Assembly: GCA_964473485.1 (NCBI GenBank)
Contig: CAYYPH010000015.1
Location: 36,611-100,610 of the forward strand
DNA length: 64,000 bases
Source: CAIVAT01 sp964473485
GTDB taxonomy: Bacteria; Bacteroidota; Bacteroidia; Bacteroidales; FEN-979
Reading direction: 5' to 3'
Position numbers and translations under genes: made by a program. The notes beneath the pieces are model-generated. The model saw nothing but the letters and a program-made list of their open reading frames with translations. It was not told the DNA's origin and made no database searches. Shown piece after piece: positions 1 to 9,990 of this stretch (its first letter is position 1; every line of letters begins with the position of its first letter).

Positions 1-1950
1 GTATTTTGCTCTCAAAGCCTTTATCCACTCCTTTTCGAGGTAATTCTGGTAATCGGCTGTGATTAATCCGCGGGCCTCGTTCAGTTCCTTGGGCTGTGGC
101 TTGAGTACTTTGCGGACATACACGAAAAGCGTGGCGTCCTTTTGTTTAATATCACCCGAAAAACCAGGTGTCCATGCTATAGAATCGATGATATTGTTTT
201 CTTTTTTGCTGAATTTTCCACTTTCGATGGTGAGAATTTTCAGGGAATCACCGTTGATCTCTTTCAATACATCCTGGTCGGTAAGCCCCGACTGTATAAA
301 GTTTTTCACCCGCTGCACCGCTGCAATATCCCTTACGGTATATATGCTGGCATCGAGACGGGTTTCCCACATATAATTATTCTTGTTCTTCTGGTAAAAA
401 TCCTTCAGCCCCAGCGTGTCTTTGACTGCCTTTGACCATACTTTCTGATCAGTAAGGTCGAAGAGCAATATTCCATCGCGGTATTCGGCCATGAGGGCCT
501 TAAAATCGGGATGCTTGTTCTCCAACTGGGTATTTTCCCATTTCAGTAGATTATCGTCAAGAAATGCTTTGAACATCTTATCCACATAAGCCGGGATATT
601 TTGTTTTTCCTGCTTCCGCTGTGTTTTTGCAAGATAGCTCGCGAAGTCTGTCTGGAGCAGTGTCAGGTTACCGATCTTGCAAATGGGCTTTGTAAGGCCG
701 GAGGCCATCGAAGCCTTCCACGTTCCGAAAAAGATGCTGTCGGTAACAACCGGATAAAATGCCTTCACCGCATCCGTGAACTCTGTAACGCCGTATTCAG
801 CTCTGATACGCTCCAGTACAACCTGTTTGGTAAGTTCACCACGGTTGTCTTTCATGATCTTTTGCTTCAATTCTGCCTTTTCTTCATCAAAAGGCCGTTG
901 TCCTTTCTTTTCAATCAGTTTGATGATGTGCCAGCCATAAGGGGTAAGCGTTGGTTTGGAAAAATCGCCGGGATTCTGGAGCGGGTAGATGGCTTCAATA
1001 AATTCAGGCACCATTCTGTTAACGCCGAATGCGGGCAGCACCCCGCCTTTTGCGGCAGATCCCTTATCATCGGAATAGCTCTTGACCAGGTCCTCGAAAG
1101 GAGTACCACCCGTAAGCAGCTTATAAACTGAGTCTACCCTGTTTCTTAGTCTGGCTGAATCTTCGGCAGTGGCATTTTTCGGAACGGAGACAAAGATATG
1201 GGCCACTGTAACTTTACCCAGGGCAGGTCTGCGATCAGTAACTTTGATCAGGTGATAGCCGTATTCAGTTCTTACAGGGGTCGAAACCTTTCCCACTTCG
1301 GTATTGTAGGCTCCGTTTTCGAAGGGATAAACCATATCGAACACCGTGAAATAACCCAGGTCTCCTTTATTACCTTTCATGTAGGGATGCTGCTGGGTAG
1401 CCTCCCTGTCTTTGGCCGAAGGGTCTTCTGAAAACTCGATGGCCATCTGTTCATAAGATGCCCCACCCTTAATTTTGCTCAGAACATCAAGGGCTTTATT
1501 GTATGCAGCCAGCGTGTCCTCAGGACTGGGATCGGGTTTCAGTCTGAAAAAAATGTGACTGGCGCGGAGGTCGGTTTTCTGTCTTTCATAGGCCTCGTTA
1601 ATCAGCCGGTCGAGGGTGGCATCATCGGTAAAATAAGGTTTTGCAAGCTGTTCGCGGTAGCCGTTCAGCTCATTTCTGAAAGATGCGAGGGTGTCGAGCC
1701 CCATCTCTTCTGCCTCTTTCACTTTCAGTTTGAAGTTAATATAGAGTTCAAGGTATTCGTCAAGTGATTTTTTATCGATGGCTTCGCCTTTGACGTTGTT
1801 TTTCTGGTAGATGCTCATGAATTCACTGACCTTGATCTTTTTGCCTGCGATTGTCATCAATGTCTCATCGGCATTTGCCTGGGCGAGAGCAAACAAGGGA
1901 AAAACCATCCACAGAACCAATAGTAAAACTTTCGTGCTTAAACTATTCAT
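1..1950 (-). CDS. Periplasmic peptidylprolyl isomerase, parvulin (PpiC/SurA) type, partial
   Basis: The gene starts at the ATG at 1950-1948 and is still open at the left edge, so at least 650 codons are present and the C-terminus is missing. A signal peptide (MNSLSTKVLLL through ALAQ) is followed by a SurA-like helical segment. Two consecutive parvulin rotamase domains follow at about residues 128-235 and 240-345, each with the family's 'ASHIFF' or 'VAHIFV' strand and a 'GYHLIKV' or 'GWHIIKL' end. The rest is helical and probably chaperone-like. Such proteins help outer-membrane proteins fold in the periplasm. guaB lies 68 bases upstream on the same strand, so cotranscription is possible. The family call is firm; the client proteins are unknown. 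Confidence 0.9.
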   Translation of the reverse strand, partial: MNSLSTKVLLLVLWMVFPLFALAQANADETLMTIAGKKIKVSEFMSIYQKNNVKGEAIDKKSLDEYLELYINFKLKVKEAEEMGLDTLASFRNELNGYREQLAKPYFTDDATLDRLINEAYERQKTDLRASHIFFRLKPDPSPEDTLAAYNKALDVLSKIKGGASYEQMAIEFSEDPSAKDREATQQHPYMKGNKGDLGYFTVFDMVYPFENGAYNTEVGKVSTPVRTEYGYHLIKVTDRRPALGKVTVAHIFVSVPKNATAEDSARLRNRVDSVYKLLTGGTPFEDLVKSYSDDKGSAAKGGVLPAFGVNRMVPEFIEAIYPLQNPGDFSKPTLTPYGWHIIKLIEKKGQRPFDEEKAELKQKIMKDNRGELTKQVVLERIRAEYGVTEFTDAVKAFYPVVTDSIFFGTWKASMASGLTKPICKIGNLTLLQTDFASYLAKTQRKQEKQNIPAYVDKMFKAFLDDNLLKWENTQLENKHPDFKALMAEYRDGILLFDLTDQKVWSKAVKDTLGLKDFYQKNKNNYMWETRLDASIYTVRDIAAVQRVKNFIQSGLTDQDVLKEINGDSLKILTIESGKFSKKENNIIDSIAWTPGFSGDIKQKDATLFVYVRKVLKPQPKELNEARGLITADYQNYLEKEWIKALRAKY

Positions 1951-2018
1951 ATTTACAGTATTTAATATATCATTAACGAAATAATATTCTTTTAATTATA
2001 TCCTTGACAGGTGAGGAT

Positions 2019-3488
2019 TTATTTCCTGCTGTAGTTAGGTGCTTCACTGATGATGGTCACATCGTGCGGATGGCTTTCGACGACCCCGGCCGAAGTGATC
2101 TTGATGAAACGCGCTGTCTGAAGCTTTTCGATATTGGACGATCCGGTGTAGCCCATGCCGGCCCTCAAACCGCCCACCATCTGATAGATCACCTCCGATA
2201 AGGATCCTTTGTAAGGGACCCTGCCAACAATACCTTCGGGAACAAGTTTCTTGACATCATCTTCAACATCCTGGAAATAACGGTCTTTCGAACCTTTCTG
2301 CATGGCCTCGATGGAGCCCATTCCCCGGTAGGTTTTGTATTTTCTGCCTTCAAAGATCACGGTTTCGCCAGGTGATTCATCCACACCGGCAAAGAGCGAC
2401 CCGGCCATTATCGAATAGGCGCCTGCGGCGAGGGCTTTCACGATGTCGCCGGTATATCTTATTCCGCCGTCGGCAATGGCCGGTATGCCGGTGCCCTTTA
2501 AGGCCTTAGCCACATCGTAAATGGCTGATAATTGCGGGACACCGATGCCGGCAATGATCCGGGTGGTGCAGATGGATCCCGGTCCGATTCCGATTTTCAC
2601 TGCATCAACACCGGCTTTGACCAGGTCGCGTGCCGCTTCGGCTGTTCCAATATTTCCGACAACCAGATCTACCTGGGGGTAGGCCGACTTGACCAACCTG
2701 GCCATTTCGATTACTCCCCTGGAATGACCGTGGGCCGTGTCAATAACGATGGCGTCGACATTCTCGCGCACCAGGGCTGCCACCCTTTCGAGCGTGTCGC
2801 CTGTAACACCAACACCGGCTGCCACCCTGAGACGCCCTAGCTGATCCTTGCAGGCATTGGGCCGGGCCTTGATTTTAATAATGTCTTTGTAGGTAATGAG
2901 GCCTATCAGCTTAAAATCCTTATCGACCACCGGAAGTTTCTCAATCTTGTGTTTCTGAAGGATCGCTTCTGCCTGTTCAAAGTCGGTAAACTCACTGATG
3001 GTGATCACATTCTTCGTCATCACCTCTTCGACGGGTCGCGAATGATCGCGTTCGAACCGCAGATCGCGGTTGGTGATGATCCCCACCAGTTTCTGATTGT
3101 CGTTGGTAACCGGGATTCCCCCAATACTGTATTCCTTCATCATGGCCAGGGCATCGCCGACCAGGGCATTGTCGGGCAGCGTGACCGGGACCAAAATCAT
3201 TCCATTCTCCGCTCTCTTGACCTTTCGCACCTGCATGGCCTGTTCCTCAATGGTCATGTTCTTATGGAGCACCCCGATACCGCCTTCCTGGGCCATGGCA
3301 ATCGCCATGCGTGATTCGGTAACCGTGTCCATCGCGGCTGAAACGATTGGAATGTTAAGCTTGATATTTTTCGACAGCAAGGTAGAAATATCTGTTTCGC
3401 GGGGAAGAACCTCTGAATAGGCCGGTACCAGCAGCACATCGTCGTAAGTGAGTCCTTCACCCCGGAATTTATCAGAATCTAAAAACAT
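2019..3488 (-). CDS. guaB: Inosine-5'-monophosphate dehydrogenase
   Basis: This 489-residue cytosolic enzyme oxidises IMP to XMP with NAD+, the committed step of GMP synthesis. The catalytic cysteine is C307 in the motif GPGSICTTR. Two CBS domains occupy roughly residues 95-205 inside the TIM barrel, and the flap region (YRGMGSIEAM) is intact. Length and motifs match full-length bacterial GuaB. The start ATG at 3488 (MFLDSDKFRGEGL) fits the family N-terminus. A -7 promoter motif lies about 20 bases upstream at 3509-3516. Confidence 0.97.
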   Translation of the reverse strand: MFLDSDKFRGEGLTYDDVLLVPAYSEVLPRETDISTLLSKNIKLNIPIVSAAMDTVTESRMAIAMAQEGGIGVLHKNMTIEEQAMQVRKVKRAENGMILVPVTLPDNALVGDALAMMKEYSIGGIPVTNDNQKLVGIITNRDLRFERDHSRPVEEVMTKNVITISEFTDFEQAEAILQKHKIEKLPVVDKDFKLIGLITYKDIIKIKARPNACKDQLGRLRVAAGVGVTGDTLERVAALVRENVDAIVIDTAHGHSRGVIEMARLVKSAYPQVDLVVGNIGTAEAARDLVKAGVDAVKIGIGPGSICTTRIIAGIGVPQLSAIYDVAKALKGTGIPAIADGGIRYTGDIVKALAAGAYSIMAGSLFAGVDESPGETVIFEGRKYKTYRGMGSIEAMQKGSKDRYFQDVEDDVKKLVPEGIVGRVPYKGSLSEVIYQMVGGLRAGMGYTGSSNIEKLQTARFIKITSAGVVESHPHDVTIISEAPNYSRK

Positions 3489-3508
3489 ATGGCTGGAAAT
3501 TAAGTGTG

Positions 3509-3516
3509 CAAATGTA
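3509..3516 (-). promoter_or_regulatory. Candidate -7 element (TACATTTG) of guaB
   Basis: This is an exact match to the Bacteroides -7 consensus TAnnTTTG, ending 20 bases before the guaB start. No good TTTG -33 box is seen at the usual distance. Confidence 0.45.
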
Positions 3517-3631
3517 AGAAAAAATGTAATTTAACTGGTAGTCCGAAATAATTACCTTTTCCCTGACCTGCAGCCGGAGAACATCTGTAAGCAAAATAAA
3601 ATGATATGAATTTTCTAACCCGGACCCGGTT

Positions 3632-5122
3632 TCAGGGATAGAGTTCTTTATGACATTCAGTGCAGAAATAGGTCTTCCAGTTATCTTTCACATCCACCGG
3701 ATGCAGGAATACCATGGAACTGTCAATCCCGCCATACCTGACCTTTCCGGTAGGACCCTGGGCCACAATCGTATGACATATGTCGCAGTCCTTGGAAATG
3801 GTCCGCCCCTTTTCGCTGGTATGACGGTCGGAGTGGCAACGGAAACAACCGTCAGACTCCAGATGACCGATGTGATTCAGGTAATTTTTGGCAGAAGCAC
3901 GCATGTAAGGGAAGACATTCATCGAAAATTCCTTTAAAATTCCGGCGATGGCTTTATCAATCAAATTTTTTCCGGTCGCAAACACTTCAGGGTAACCTGT
4001 ACGGTAAAAATTGGTTATGCTGTCGCGGATGTAAGCGTGGGCTGAATCCTTGTCAGTAAAAGGTCCCTTCAGTACATTCATGGCCACCTGTTTAATATAG
4101 GGCAGTTCTTTGGGAATCTCTCCGGTAATCAATGCATTATCAACAAACTGTATAGCCGACTTATACGAATGTGACGGCCGGTTATGGCAATCCATACAAT
4201 CCATCAACCGAACCGGCAACGTATCCAGTGCTTTCGGATCAAGCGGGTTCTCGGAATCCTGGAATATCTGGACCTCCCCGGTTTTCATGTTTGTAAACCT
4301 TACCCAGGGAATGACCTCCCGGTCGGTGGTTGCTGCCACGTATTCAATGTGAACATCCTGGTTGATATGCCAGTGTATTCCCTCGGTGAGGCCCATGGGG
4401 CTGTGATCGGGGCCAATCCGCATTAACAGCGAGCAATTCCACTCGGTATTCGCCGAATCAGCCAGGTATGACCGTTCATGCCGGATTTTCTTGGCGTAGA
4501 ATTTCTGGGGCCAATGACACCGTTCGCAGGTCTCCCTGGCGGGTCGCAGATCTTTGATGGGGGTCTCAATAGGGCGTGCATATTTATTGAAGATCACGGA
4601 ATAGACCTGGTATAAGCCTGATAGCTTTGATTTAACATACCAGCCGGCGCCCTCTCCCACGTGACACTCCACGCAGGCTACACGGGCATGCGGCGAGTGC
4701 AGATAGGTGACGTACTCCGGCTCCATCACATCATGGCATAATTTCCCGCAGAAAGGCACGGATTCAGTGTAATTGAACGCTTCGTAACTACCCATCGCCG
4801 AAATGATAAGAAACAAAAATGTGAAAATCGAAACTGTGATAAACCTGCTCCTGTTGCGGGGGATATTGAGGTCGAGCACGGGCCATCGTTTTTCAGGATC
4901 ATGTGTCTTCTTCCGGTTAATAAACATCCCGACAGGTATCATCAGCAGACCGATGACCAGAATAACCGGTAAAATGATGTAGGTAAAAATACCGTTGTAG
5001 GGATTTGGATGCTCTGTCAGCAATGACTGAACGAAAAGCACCAGAATGAGGATCAGGCTGTTTACGGCAAAGATGAAACCCGTGATACTTACCCAGTTCG
5101 AAACACTTTTTGGTAATTTCAT
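3632..5122 (-). CDS. Seven-heme inner-membrane cytochrome c, NapC/NirT-related quinol dehydrogenase
   Basis: This 496-residue protein has three N-terminal membrane segments (about 13-34, 45-69 and 93-112) and a periplasmic domain with seven heme c sites. The first is an atypical CX3CH (C125-C129-H130). Six CXXCH sites follow at C150, C199, C309, C426, C446 and C487. The first part resembles the NapC/NirT/NrfH quinol dehydrogenase fold, which passes electrons from menaquinol to periplasmic acceptors. Seven hemes, an N-terminal membrane anchor and a CX3CH site recall the Geobacter ImcH type from memory, but I cannot confirm orthology. No nrfA, napA or other terminal reductase lies nearby, so its electron partner is unknown. 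It appears to be transcribed alone. Confidence 0.88.
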   Translation of the reverse strand: MKLPKSVSNWVSITGFIFAVNSLILILVLFVQSLLTEHPNPYNGIFTYIILPVILVIGLLMIPVGMFINRKKTHDPEKRWPVLDLNIPRNRSRFITVSIFTFLFLIISAMGSYEAFNYTESVPFCGKLCHDVMEPEYVTYLHSPHARVACVECHVGEGAGWYVKSKLSGLYQVYSVIFNKYARPIETPIKDLRPARETCERCHWPQKFYAKKIRHERSYLADSANTEWNCSLLMRIGPDHSPMGLTEGIHWHINQDVHIEYVAATTDREVIPWVRFTNMKTGEVQIFQDSENPLDPKALDTLPVRLMDCMDCHNRPSHSYKSAIQFVDNALITGEIPKELPYIKQVAMNVLKGPFTDKDSAHAYIRDSITNFYRTGYPEVFATGKNLIDKAIAGILKEFSMNVFPYMRASAKNYLNHIGHLESDGCFRCHSDRHTSEKGRTISKDCDICHTIVAQGPTGKVRYGGIDSSMVFLHPVDVKDNWKTYFCTECHKELYP

Positions 5123-5209
5123 AGTTACTTGGCTTTAATTGCTTGATGGTTGACATTTAGGCGTGTTAAAAATAAATATAAATTTCCGAAAATATCAAAT
5201 AACCATATG

Positions 5210-5217
5210 TAAGTTTG
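5210..5217 (+). promoter_or_regulatory. Candidate -7 element (TAAGTTTG) of the cyclophilin gene
   Basis: This is an exact TAnnTTTG match ending 17 bases before the ATG at 5235. No convincing -33 box is visible. Confidence 0.45.
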
Positions 5218-5234
5218 TGGAAATAATTTGAACC

Positions 5235-5879
5235 ATGCTTAAGACTTCGGGTTCGTTAGCTGTCAGCATACTGTTTTTGATCAATACATTGTTTTCACAG
5301 GAACTTCCTGACCAGTCGGTAATGAAAGCCCATGCTCCGGCCACTTTCCAGGCTGTATTCTCCACCACGCAGGGAGATTTCACCATTGAAGTGGTCAGAA
5401 ACTGGTCTCCAGCCGGGGCCGACCGCTTATATCAACTGCTCATGACCGGATACTTCAACCAAAACAGCCTTTTCAGGGTCCAGAAATCCTATGTTGTACA
5501 GTTCGGTATAAGCGACTTTGCGGATGTGAATTATTTCTGGGACCGGAAGCCGATACCGGATGAACCTGTAAGGATGAGCAATAAAAAGGGGTACGTATCC
5601 TTTGCCCGTGATGGCATGTCGAGCAGGACCACCCAGTTGTTTATCAACATGAAAGACAATCCGAAACTTGACACGGTCGATTATAACGGGTTGAAAGGAT
5701 TTCCGCCAGTCGGAATGATCACAAAAGGGTTCGAAGTCGTAGAAAGACTTTATGGTGAGTATGGTTTTGAACCTGCACGACATCAGGATTCAATCATGGC
5801 AAAAGGGAACGGGTTTCTGCACCGGAAATTTCCGAAACTGGATTACATCCGGGAGGCCTACATCCTATCTGATAAATAG
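5235..5879 (+). CDS. Secreted cyclophilin-type peptidylprolyl isomerase
   Basis: This 214-residue protein has an N-terminal signal peptide (hydrophobic stretch at about 7-20, ending near FSQ). The cyclophilin fold starts at residue 37 with 'FQAVFSTTQGDFTIEV'. Family landmarks include the 'GYFNQNSLFRV' segment, 'YVSFARDGMSSRTTQLFIN' in the place of the usual active-site strand, and 'FPPVGMITKGFEVVERL'. It probably catalyses prolyl cis-trans isomerisation in the periplasm. It is transcribed divergently from the seven-heme cytochrome and convergently with the lipoprotein gene that ends 12 bases downstream. Confidence 0.9.
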   Translation: MLKTSGSLAVSILFLINTLFSQELPDQSVMKAHAPATFQAVFSTTQGDFTIEVVRNWSPAGADRLYQLLMTGYFNQNSLFRVQKSYVVQFGISDFADVNYFWDRKPIPDEPVRMSNKKGYVSFARDGMSSRTTQLFINMKDNPKLDTVDYNGLKGFPPVGMITKGFEVVERLYGEYGFEPARHQDSIMAKGNGFLHRKFPKLDYIREAYILSDK

Positions 5880-5890
5880 GGAATCCGGCA

Positions 5891-6499
5891 CTATTGGGAA
5901 GAGTAGGTCGTTTTCACGGTGATGTACGCAGGATAAGTCAGGGCCGTCTTTCCGACGTAAATGGTTGGTTTCAGCCTGATTCTGAATCGTGTGGGCACAT
6001 TGCCCACCCCGGCCAGGTTCATACCGAAATTCAGAATGGCATCGGCTGATTTTCCCTTCAGAACCGTTTTAAGATCGACTGCCACCTGGACGGGGATGTT
6101 TGTTACGCTTTTACCTGGGATGACAAACGGCTTTTCCAGGACCCCGGAGGTCATCTGGATTTCATCGATGAAAAGGACCCATTCAAGCCGGTTCAGGCCG
6201 GCTGGATCACTGTTGGGATTACGTCCTTCAAGGTTAAGCTGCAGGGAAAGAGGCACTGTCGGGCTGGTCAGACTTCCCATGATCCTGGCCATGTCGGTGA
6301 GACTCATATCGGAGATTGACCGTATGTTCTGAACCAATACACCGGCAATATTTACATCCTGCACCGATTGGATTCTAAAGTCGCATTTGGCCAGGTTTGA
6401 TGCGTACTTAGCCTGCCTGGTCAAGTCGCAGCCCGTATCTGTTACCAGCAGGGTCATCAGGGCCAGGCTAAAAAAAAAGGCAAATGGTTTGATGCGCAT
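5891..6499 (-). CDS. Small lipoprotein with LEA type 2-like domain
   Basis: The 202-residue product has a hydrophobic N-terminus followed by a cysteine in a lipobox-like context (VTDTGC), so it is probably membrane-anchored. The body is beta-rich and resembles LEA14/WHy-type proteins: an N-terminal 'FRIQSVQDVNIAGVLVQNI' strand pair and a C-terminal 'PTRFRIRLKPTIYVG' half. No catalytic residues are evident. It lies 59 bases downstream of the alpha-mannosidase gene on the same strand and could be cotranscribed with it. The fold assignment is tentative and the function unknown. Confidence 0.7.
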   Translation of the reverse strand: MRIKPFAFFFSLALMTLLVTDTGCDLTRQAKYASNLAKCDFRIQSVQDVNIAGVLVQNIRSISDMSLTDMARIMGSLTSPTVPLSLQLNLEGRNPNSDPAGLNRLEWVLFIDEIQMTSGVLEKPFVIPGKSVTNIPVQVAVDLKTVLKGKSADAILNFGMNLAGVGNVPTRFRIRLKPTIYVGKTALTYPAYITVKTTYSSQ

Positions 6500-6558
6500 T
6501 TTTTCGGTTTTTTGACTTTAACTGATCGGGTCGGAATTATACTACAGAGTCTGGCTAT

Positions 6559-9500
6559 CTACCACGTCAAACGGATAAACTTTGTTTCATTGGGTTTGAA
6601 AGGGAGCCACACCGGTTGGGATTTATCAATCGAACCGGCCGGTTTTGTCCACCATGTTTTCAGGTTTTCGAACACCACATTAACTTCATTCACCATGGTT
6701 GCCCCGGTGATCGCCGCCATCGATTTATCTTTCCCGGCCGGATGCATCAGCAGCAATGAATCAGATTTACCGGCGGTTTCGCGCAACTGAAGTACCATCT
6801 CTTTCCCGTTTGCCGAAGGGTAAGTGCAAACCATTAAAATACCGGGATTTCCTTCGGGAAGATAAGCGTTCGGGACAGGTAACGCAGGAGGCTTCGCTGC
6901 GGCCGGAAATACCCTTGTAATCAGCGGGATCCTTGCATTCCAGCCAAAGCGGGTCGCCAGGGCGTTCGACGGATCGCCTGATGATGTAAGCTGGTAGGTC
7001 CACCTCAGCTCTCCTTCCTGGCTGGCAAAGAAATTGGTGGTCCAGTAATTATTCAGAACCCAGGAGTAGACAGCCTGGCTTGCGGGCTTGAATACCCGTT
7101 CAAATTTTCCAAGGTTGATATCTCCGAGGTGCACCAGCGGGATCTCCGGCGAGGAAAGAACAATCTGCGCTTCCGTATTTCTTACCGCCACAAAGTTCTG
7201 TATCCCTGTCCAGTCGGATGCCGAACCCGGAATACGGGTTATCTCAGGATTCATGGTTCCCCCGCTAACTTCAGCCATAAAATGTGCGCCTTCGAGCCGG
7301 AAAGGGAACGCAACATAAACCGCTTCAGGCGAAATTACCGGCAGTTTTTTCATGGAATAGGCAAATTCAATCTTTTTTTCATCATGGTACAACCTGATCT
7401 CCAGTGTTACTCCCGAGGGATCAGCACATTCAGTCAATTCGCCAATGAGTGTCAGGCTTGTCCACACCGGGCCATTTTTAAGTTCGCCAAACCGGATTCC
7501 GGTCCATTGACGCCTCGAAAAATCTTCGAGACGGAGTTGTTCCAGTTGCGAACGGTTATTGCCAAGCCTTTCATAGATCACAGTACCCAGTGGCCAAGGG
7601 GCATTCTGATCAAGCAATTGCCTATTCAGTTCACGGTCAACAAGGCTCTTGATCCTTCCCTCCGACTGATCGAATTCAATCCGGTAAAATTCGTTTTCAA
7701 GAATCCCGTTAAAAGGTTGCCCGGCCTGTTGTATCCGGGGAGTTTTTGCGGTGACAATGCGATAGGACTTATATCCCATCGGGGGAATATTTTCAGCCCG
7801 TACAAGCCAATAGGTTCCATCCTCGCGTCGTGAAAGCGGCTGCACCAGCACAGTGTCACTTCCATCGAGAATGGCAAATCCCCTGTCTTCTGGTATTATC
7901 TGGTGGTCAATATAAACAATGGCATTGGCTGTCCGTGTAAAATCGAGCGTATTGATCACGATCAACGACGGAACCTCACATCGGGGCAGCAATGGCTGGA
8001 TCCGTCCCATCATTCCTTCCCTGAAAATATGTTCCCTTTTTACCGCCGACCAGATGTACGACTCCTTCAGTCCAATCTGGACGACGCTGTTTTCGCACAG
8101 CGGATCGGAGATACTTTCGGCGGCGCCAAAAGTATGTTCATCATAGAAGATCAGTTCCTCGGCAACCCTCCGGTGCTCATCTGTAAGGTAATCGCCGGGG
8201 GGCGCTCCAATCAGTGCACCGAATGAAGCGAGTCCCTGACCGGCAATGAAATCTGCATGGGTCTTCCGGGCATAGGCGGTCGGTATGGCGGCCGATCCGA
8301 AACCATCCATCCACCAGTCGGGCCATGCTCCCCTGATCACAGGCAGGTCGTTTCCGTATTTCGTCCTGATGATCGCGGGAAATTCAGAAAGAGTGGCGAG
8401 ACGAAGCCGGGGCCAAACATATTGTTCATTCCATTTTCTCACCAGTTCGCAGGCCGTGGTTGATGGCGGCGAATTATCCGTGAGGTGCCCGCTGAACTGA
8501 ATGGCATACTCATGAAAGCCATAACCCCGCTTACGGATGTCATCCAGGTGGTCCAGCAGGTTTTTCCCAAAGGTATCAAGGTTGGTTAGGATGCCCAGGT
8601 TATTGCCCATCATGTAATGTTCGGGCCGATTAACAAGCAAGCGGTTTCCCGAGGGCGATTCCCACCAGAAAGCGGTTGGAACGTTGAATGGTTTCAGGGC
8701 ACGGTGTGTATTCTGTGCCATATTCAGGATGCCGATTCCAGCAACAGGAAGATAATCGGCAAGACACCACGGGACTCCGTTGATATCGCTCTGCATGGCC
8801 GACCGCACTGAAAATCCTGAATCCCGGATCATCTTCACTGACTGCAGCGACAAGGCAACCATTGGTTCATCTGAAAGATCGGATCCGTTGACGAACATTG
8901 CCGCGATTTCAATCCTGTTTTCCTTCACTCTTTTCCGCAGACGTTCGATCTGCTCCCGGGGCCTGGTTTTCAGATACTCCCCAACGGCCCATGATGTTTC
9001 GCAGGTCCAGCGGAACCTGGCATCGTCTGGCAGGGAATCGGTCTGGTCGCAAAAATCAAGTGCATAATCGAGGTATCTCAGGTGTTCGGGCAGTATTTCG
9101 GTCTGTGGCCTGGTGTATCCGATATCGGTGTGGGTGTGCTGAACAAGGTAGATCTCCCAAGGATAAGGCGGATCAATAGTGAAGGAAAAGGGTTCATCCG
9201 GCCGGCCCGAAACGGAAAAAATGCCATTGATCGTCTCCGGGCCGGAAGATTCCGGGAAAAGGACGCTGAAATTATTGAATCCCGTTTCTATCAGTACCTC
9301 CCTGCCGGCCATCCCTTCGATCCGTATTGCTCCTCTGCGGGCATCACCCGGATTGACAAACTGAAACCAAACCCTTCTTAAATTACCACCATTTCCGCGT
9401 ATCAATGAAGATTCCTTGATGATCGAGAAGGATTCAGTGACCGGAGCCTCGAATGTCATGTACCAGGACCGGCTCCCCCCGGTTTCGCCCTGAATTCTTA

Positions 9501-9990
9501 GGACCTGGGCCTCGCCGTTGCGGATCATTGATGCGGGCACCGTCAGTATAGCATAACCCATCGGGTCGGCATATTTATCAAGCATCGTCGGCCTGAACTC
9601 AAGCGTCGAATTCAGGATCCCCCGGGCCAGGAATGATTTCTTTTCGCTGGTGACCGGATTGGTGAAAGTGAGGCAATAGGTACCGTTGATAAACAACCTG
9701 AATGGATGGCTGTCGGGATTGGCATCGATGCCGAAAATCCATATGATGCTGACCATTGCCGGATTACCCTGAAGGTTTACCGGTGAGGTGGTCCACTCGA
9801 CATACTGCAGTGAATCGAGTGACCTGACCAGCATGGAGGTGCCGACTCCGGGAATGGGTGAATGGTATTGAAATCCGCCTCCCTTCAGGGTTCGTTCATA
9901 ACCGTTCATGAAAGCATTTTTCTGAGCTGGCAGGTTGCCAATGCAACAAAACATAATGATGCCCACCAGGAAAGTCACTAATCGTTTCAT
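6559..9990 (-). CDS. Secreted glycoside hydrolase family 38 alpha-mannosidase-like protein
   Basis: The ATG at 9990 is preferred over upstream starts because it begins a clean signal peptide (MKRLVTFLVGIIMF through NLPAQ). The mature protein is about 1120 residues. An N-terminal beta-sandwich precedes the GH38 catalytic domain, which opens with 'LVQHTHTDIGYT' (H287 and D289 are the likely zinc ligands). The probable nucleophile is D402 in 'AMQSDINGVPW'. The long beta-rich C-terminal region is typical of GH38 enzymes. It should cleave alpha-mannosides outside the cytoplasm. The active-site wording differs from Golgi and lysosomal enzymes, so substrate specificity is uncertain. The upstream T9SS cargo gene is 109 bases away. 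Confidence 0.85.
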   Translation of the reverse strand: MKRLVTFLVGIIMFCCIGNLPAQKNAFMNGYERTLKGGGFQYHSPIPGVGTSMLVRSLDSLQYVEWTTSPVNLQGNPAMVSIIWIFGIDANPDSHPFRLFINGTYCLTFTNPVTSEKKSFLARGILNSTLEFRPTMLDKYADPMGYAILTVPASMIRNGEAQVLRIQGETGGSRSWYMTFEAPVTESFSIIKESSLIRGNGGNLRRVWFQFVNPGDARRGAIRIEGMAGREVLIETGFNNFSVLFPESSGPETINGIFSVSGRPDEPFSFTIDPPYPWEIYLVQHTHTDIGYTRPQTEILPEHLRYLDYALDFCDQTDSLPDDARFRWTCETSWAVGEYLKTRPREQIERLRKRVKENRIEIAAMFVNGSDLSDEPMVALSLQSVKMIRDSGFSVRSAMQSDINGVPWCLADYLPVAGIGILNMAQNTHRALKPFNVPTAFWWESPSGNRLLVNRPEHYMMGNNLGILTNLDTFGKNLLDHLDDIRKRGYGFHEYAIQFSGHLTDNSPPSTTACELVRKWNEQYVWPRLRLATLSEFPAIIRTKYGNDLPVIRGAWPDWWMDGFGSAAIPTAYARKTHADFIAGQGLASFGALIGAPPGDYLTDEHRRVAEELIFYDEHTFGAAESISDPLCENSVVQIGLKESYIWSAVKREHIFREGMMGRIQPLLPRCEVPSLIVINTLDFTRTANAIVYIDHQIIPEDRGFAILDGSDTVLVQPLSRREDGTYWLVRAENIPPMGYKSYRIVTAKTPRIQQAGQPFNGILENEFYRIEFDQSEGRIKSLVDRELNRQLLDQNAPWPLGTVIYERLGNNRSQLEQLRLEDFSRRQWTGIRFGELKNGPVWTSLTLIGELTECADPSGVTLEIRLYHDEKKIEFAYSMKKLPVISPEAVYVAFPFRLEGAHFMAEVSGGTMNPEITRIPGSASDWTGIQNFVAVRNTEAQIVLSSPEIPLVHLGDINLGKFERVFKPASQAVYSWVLNNYWTTNFFASQEGELRWTYQLTSSGDPSNALATRFGWNARIPLITRVFPAAAKPPALPVPNAYLPEGNPGILMVCTYPSANGKEMVLQLRETAGKSDSLLLMHPAGKDKSMAAITGATMVNEVNVVFENLKTWWTKPAGSIDKSQPVWLPFKPNETKFIRLTW

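Noticed and set aside
3632..5122. Nitrite reductase small subunit (NrfH)
   Set aside because: NrfH is much smaller with four hemes, and no nrfA is nearby; seven hemes and three membrane segments do not fit.
7129..7833. Open frame on the plus strand opposite GH38 (234 codons)
   Set aside because: No recognisable domain, inside an intact GH38 gene on the other strand.
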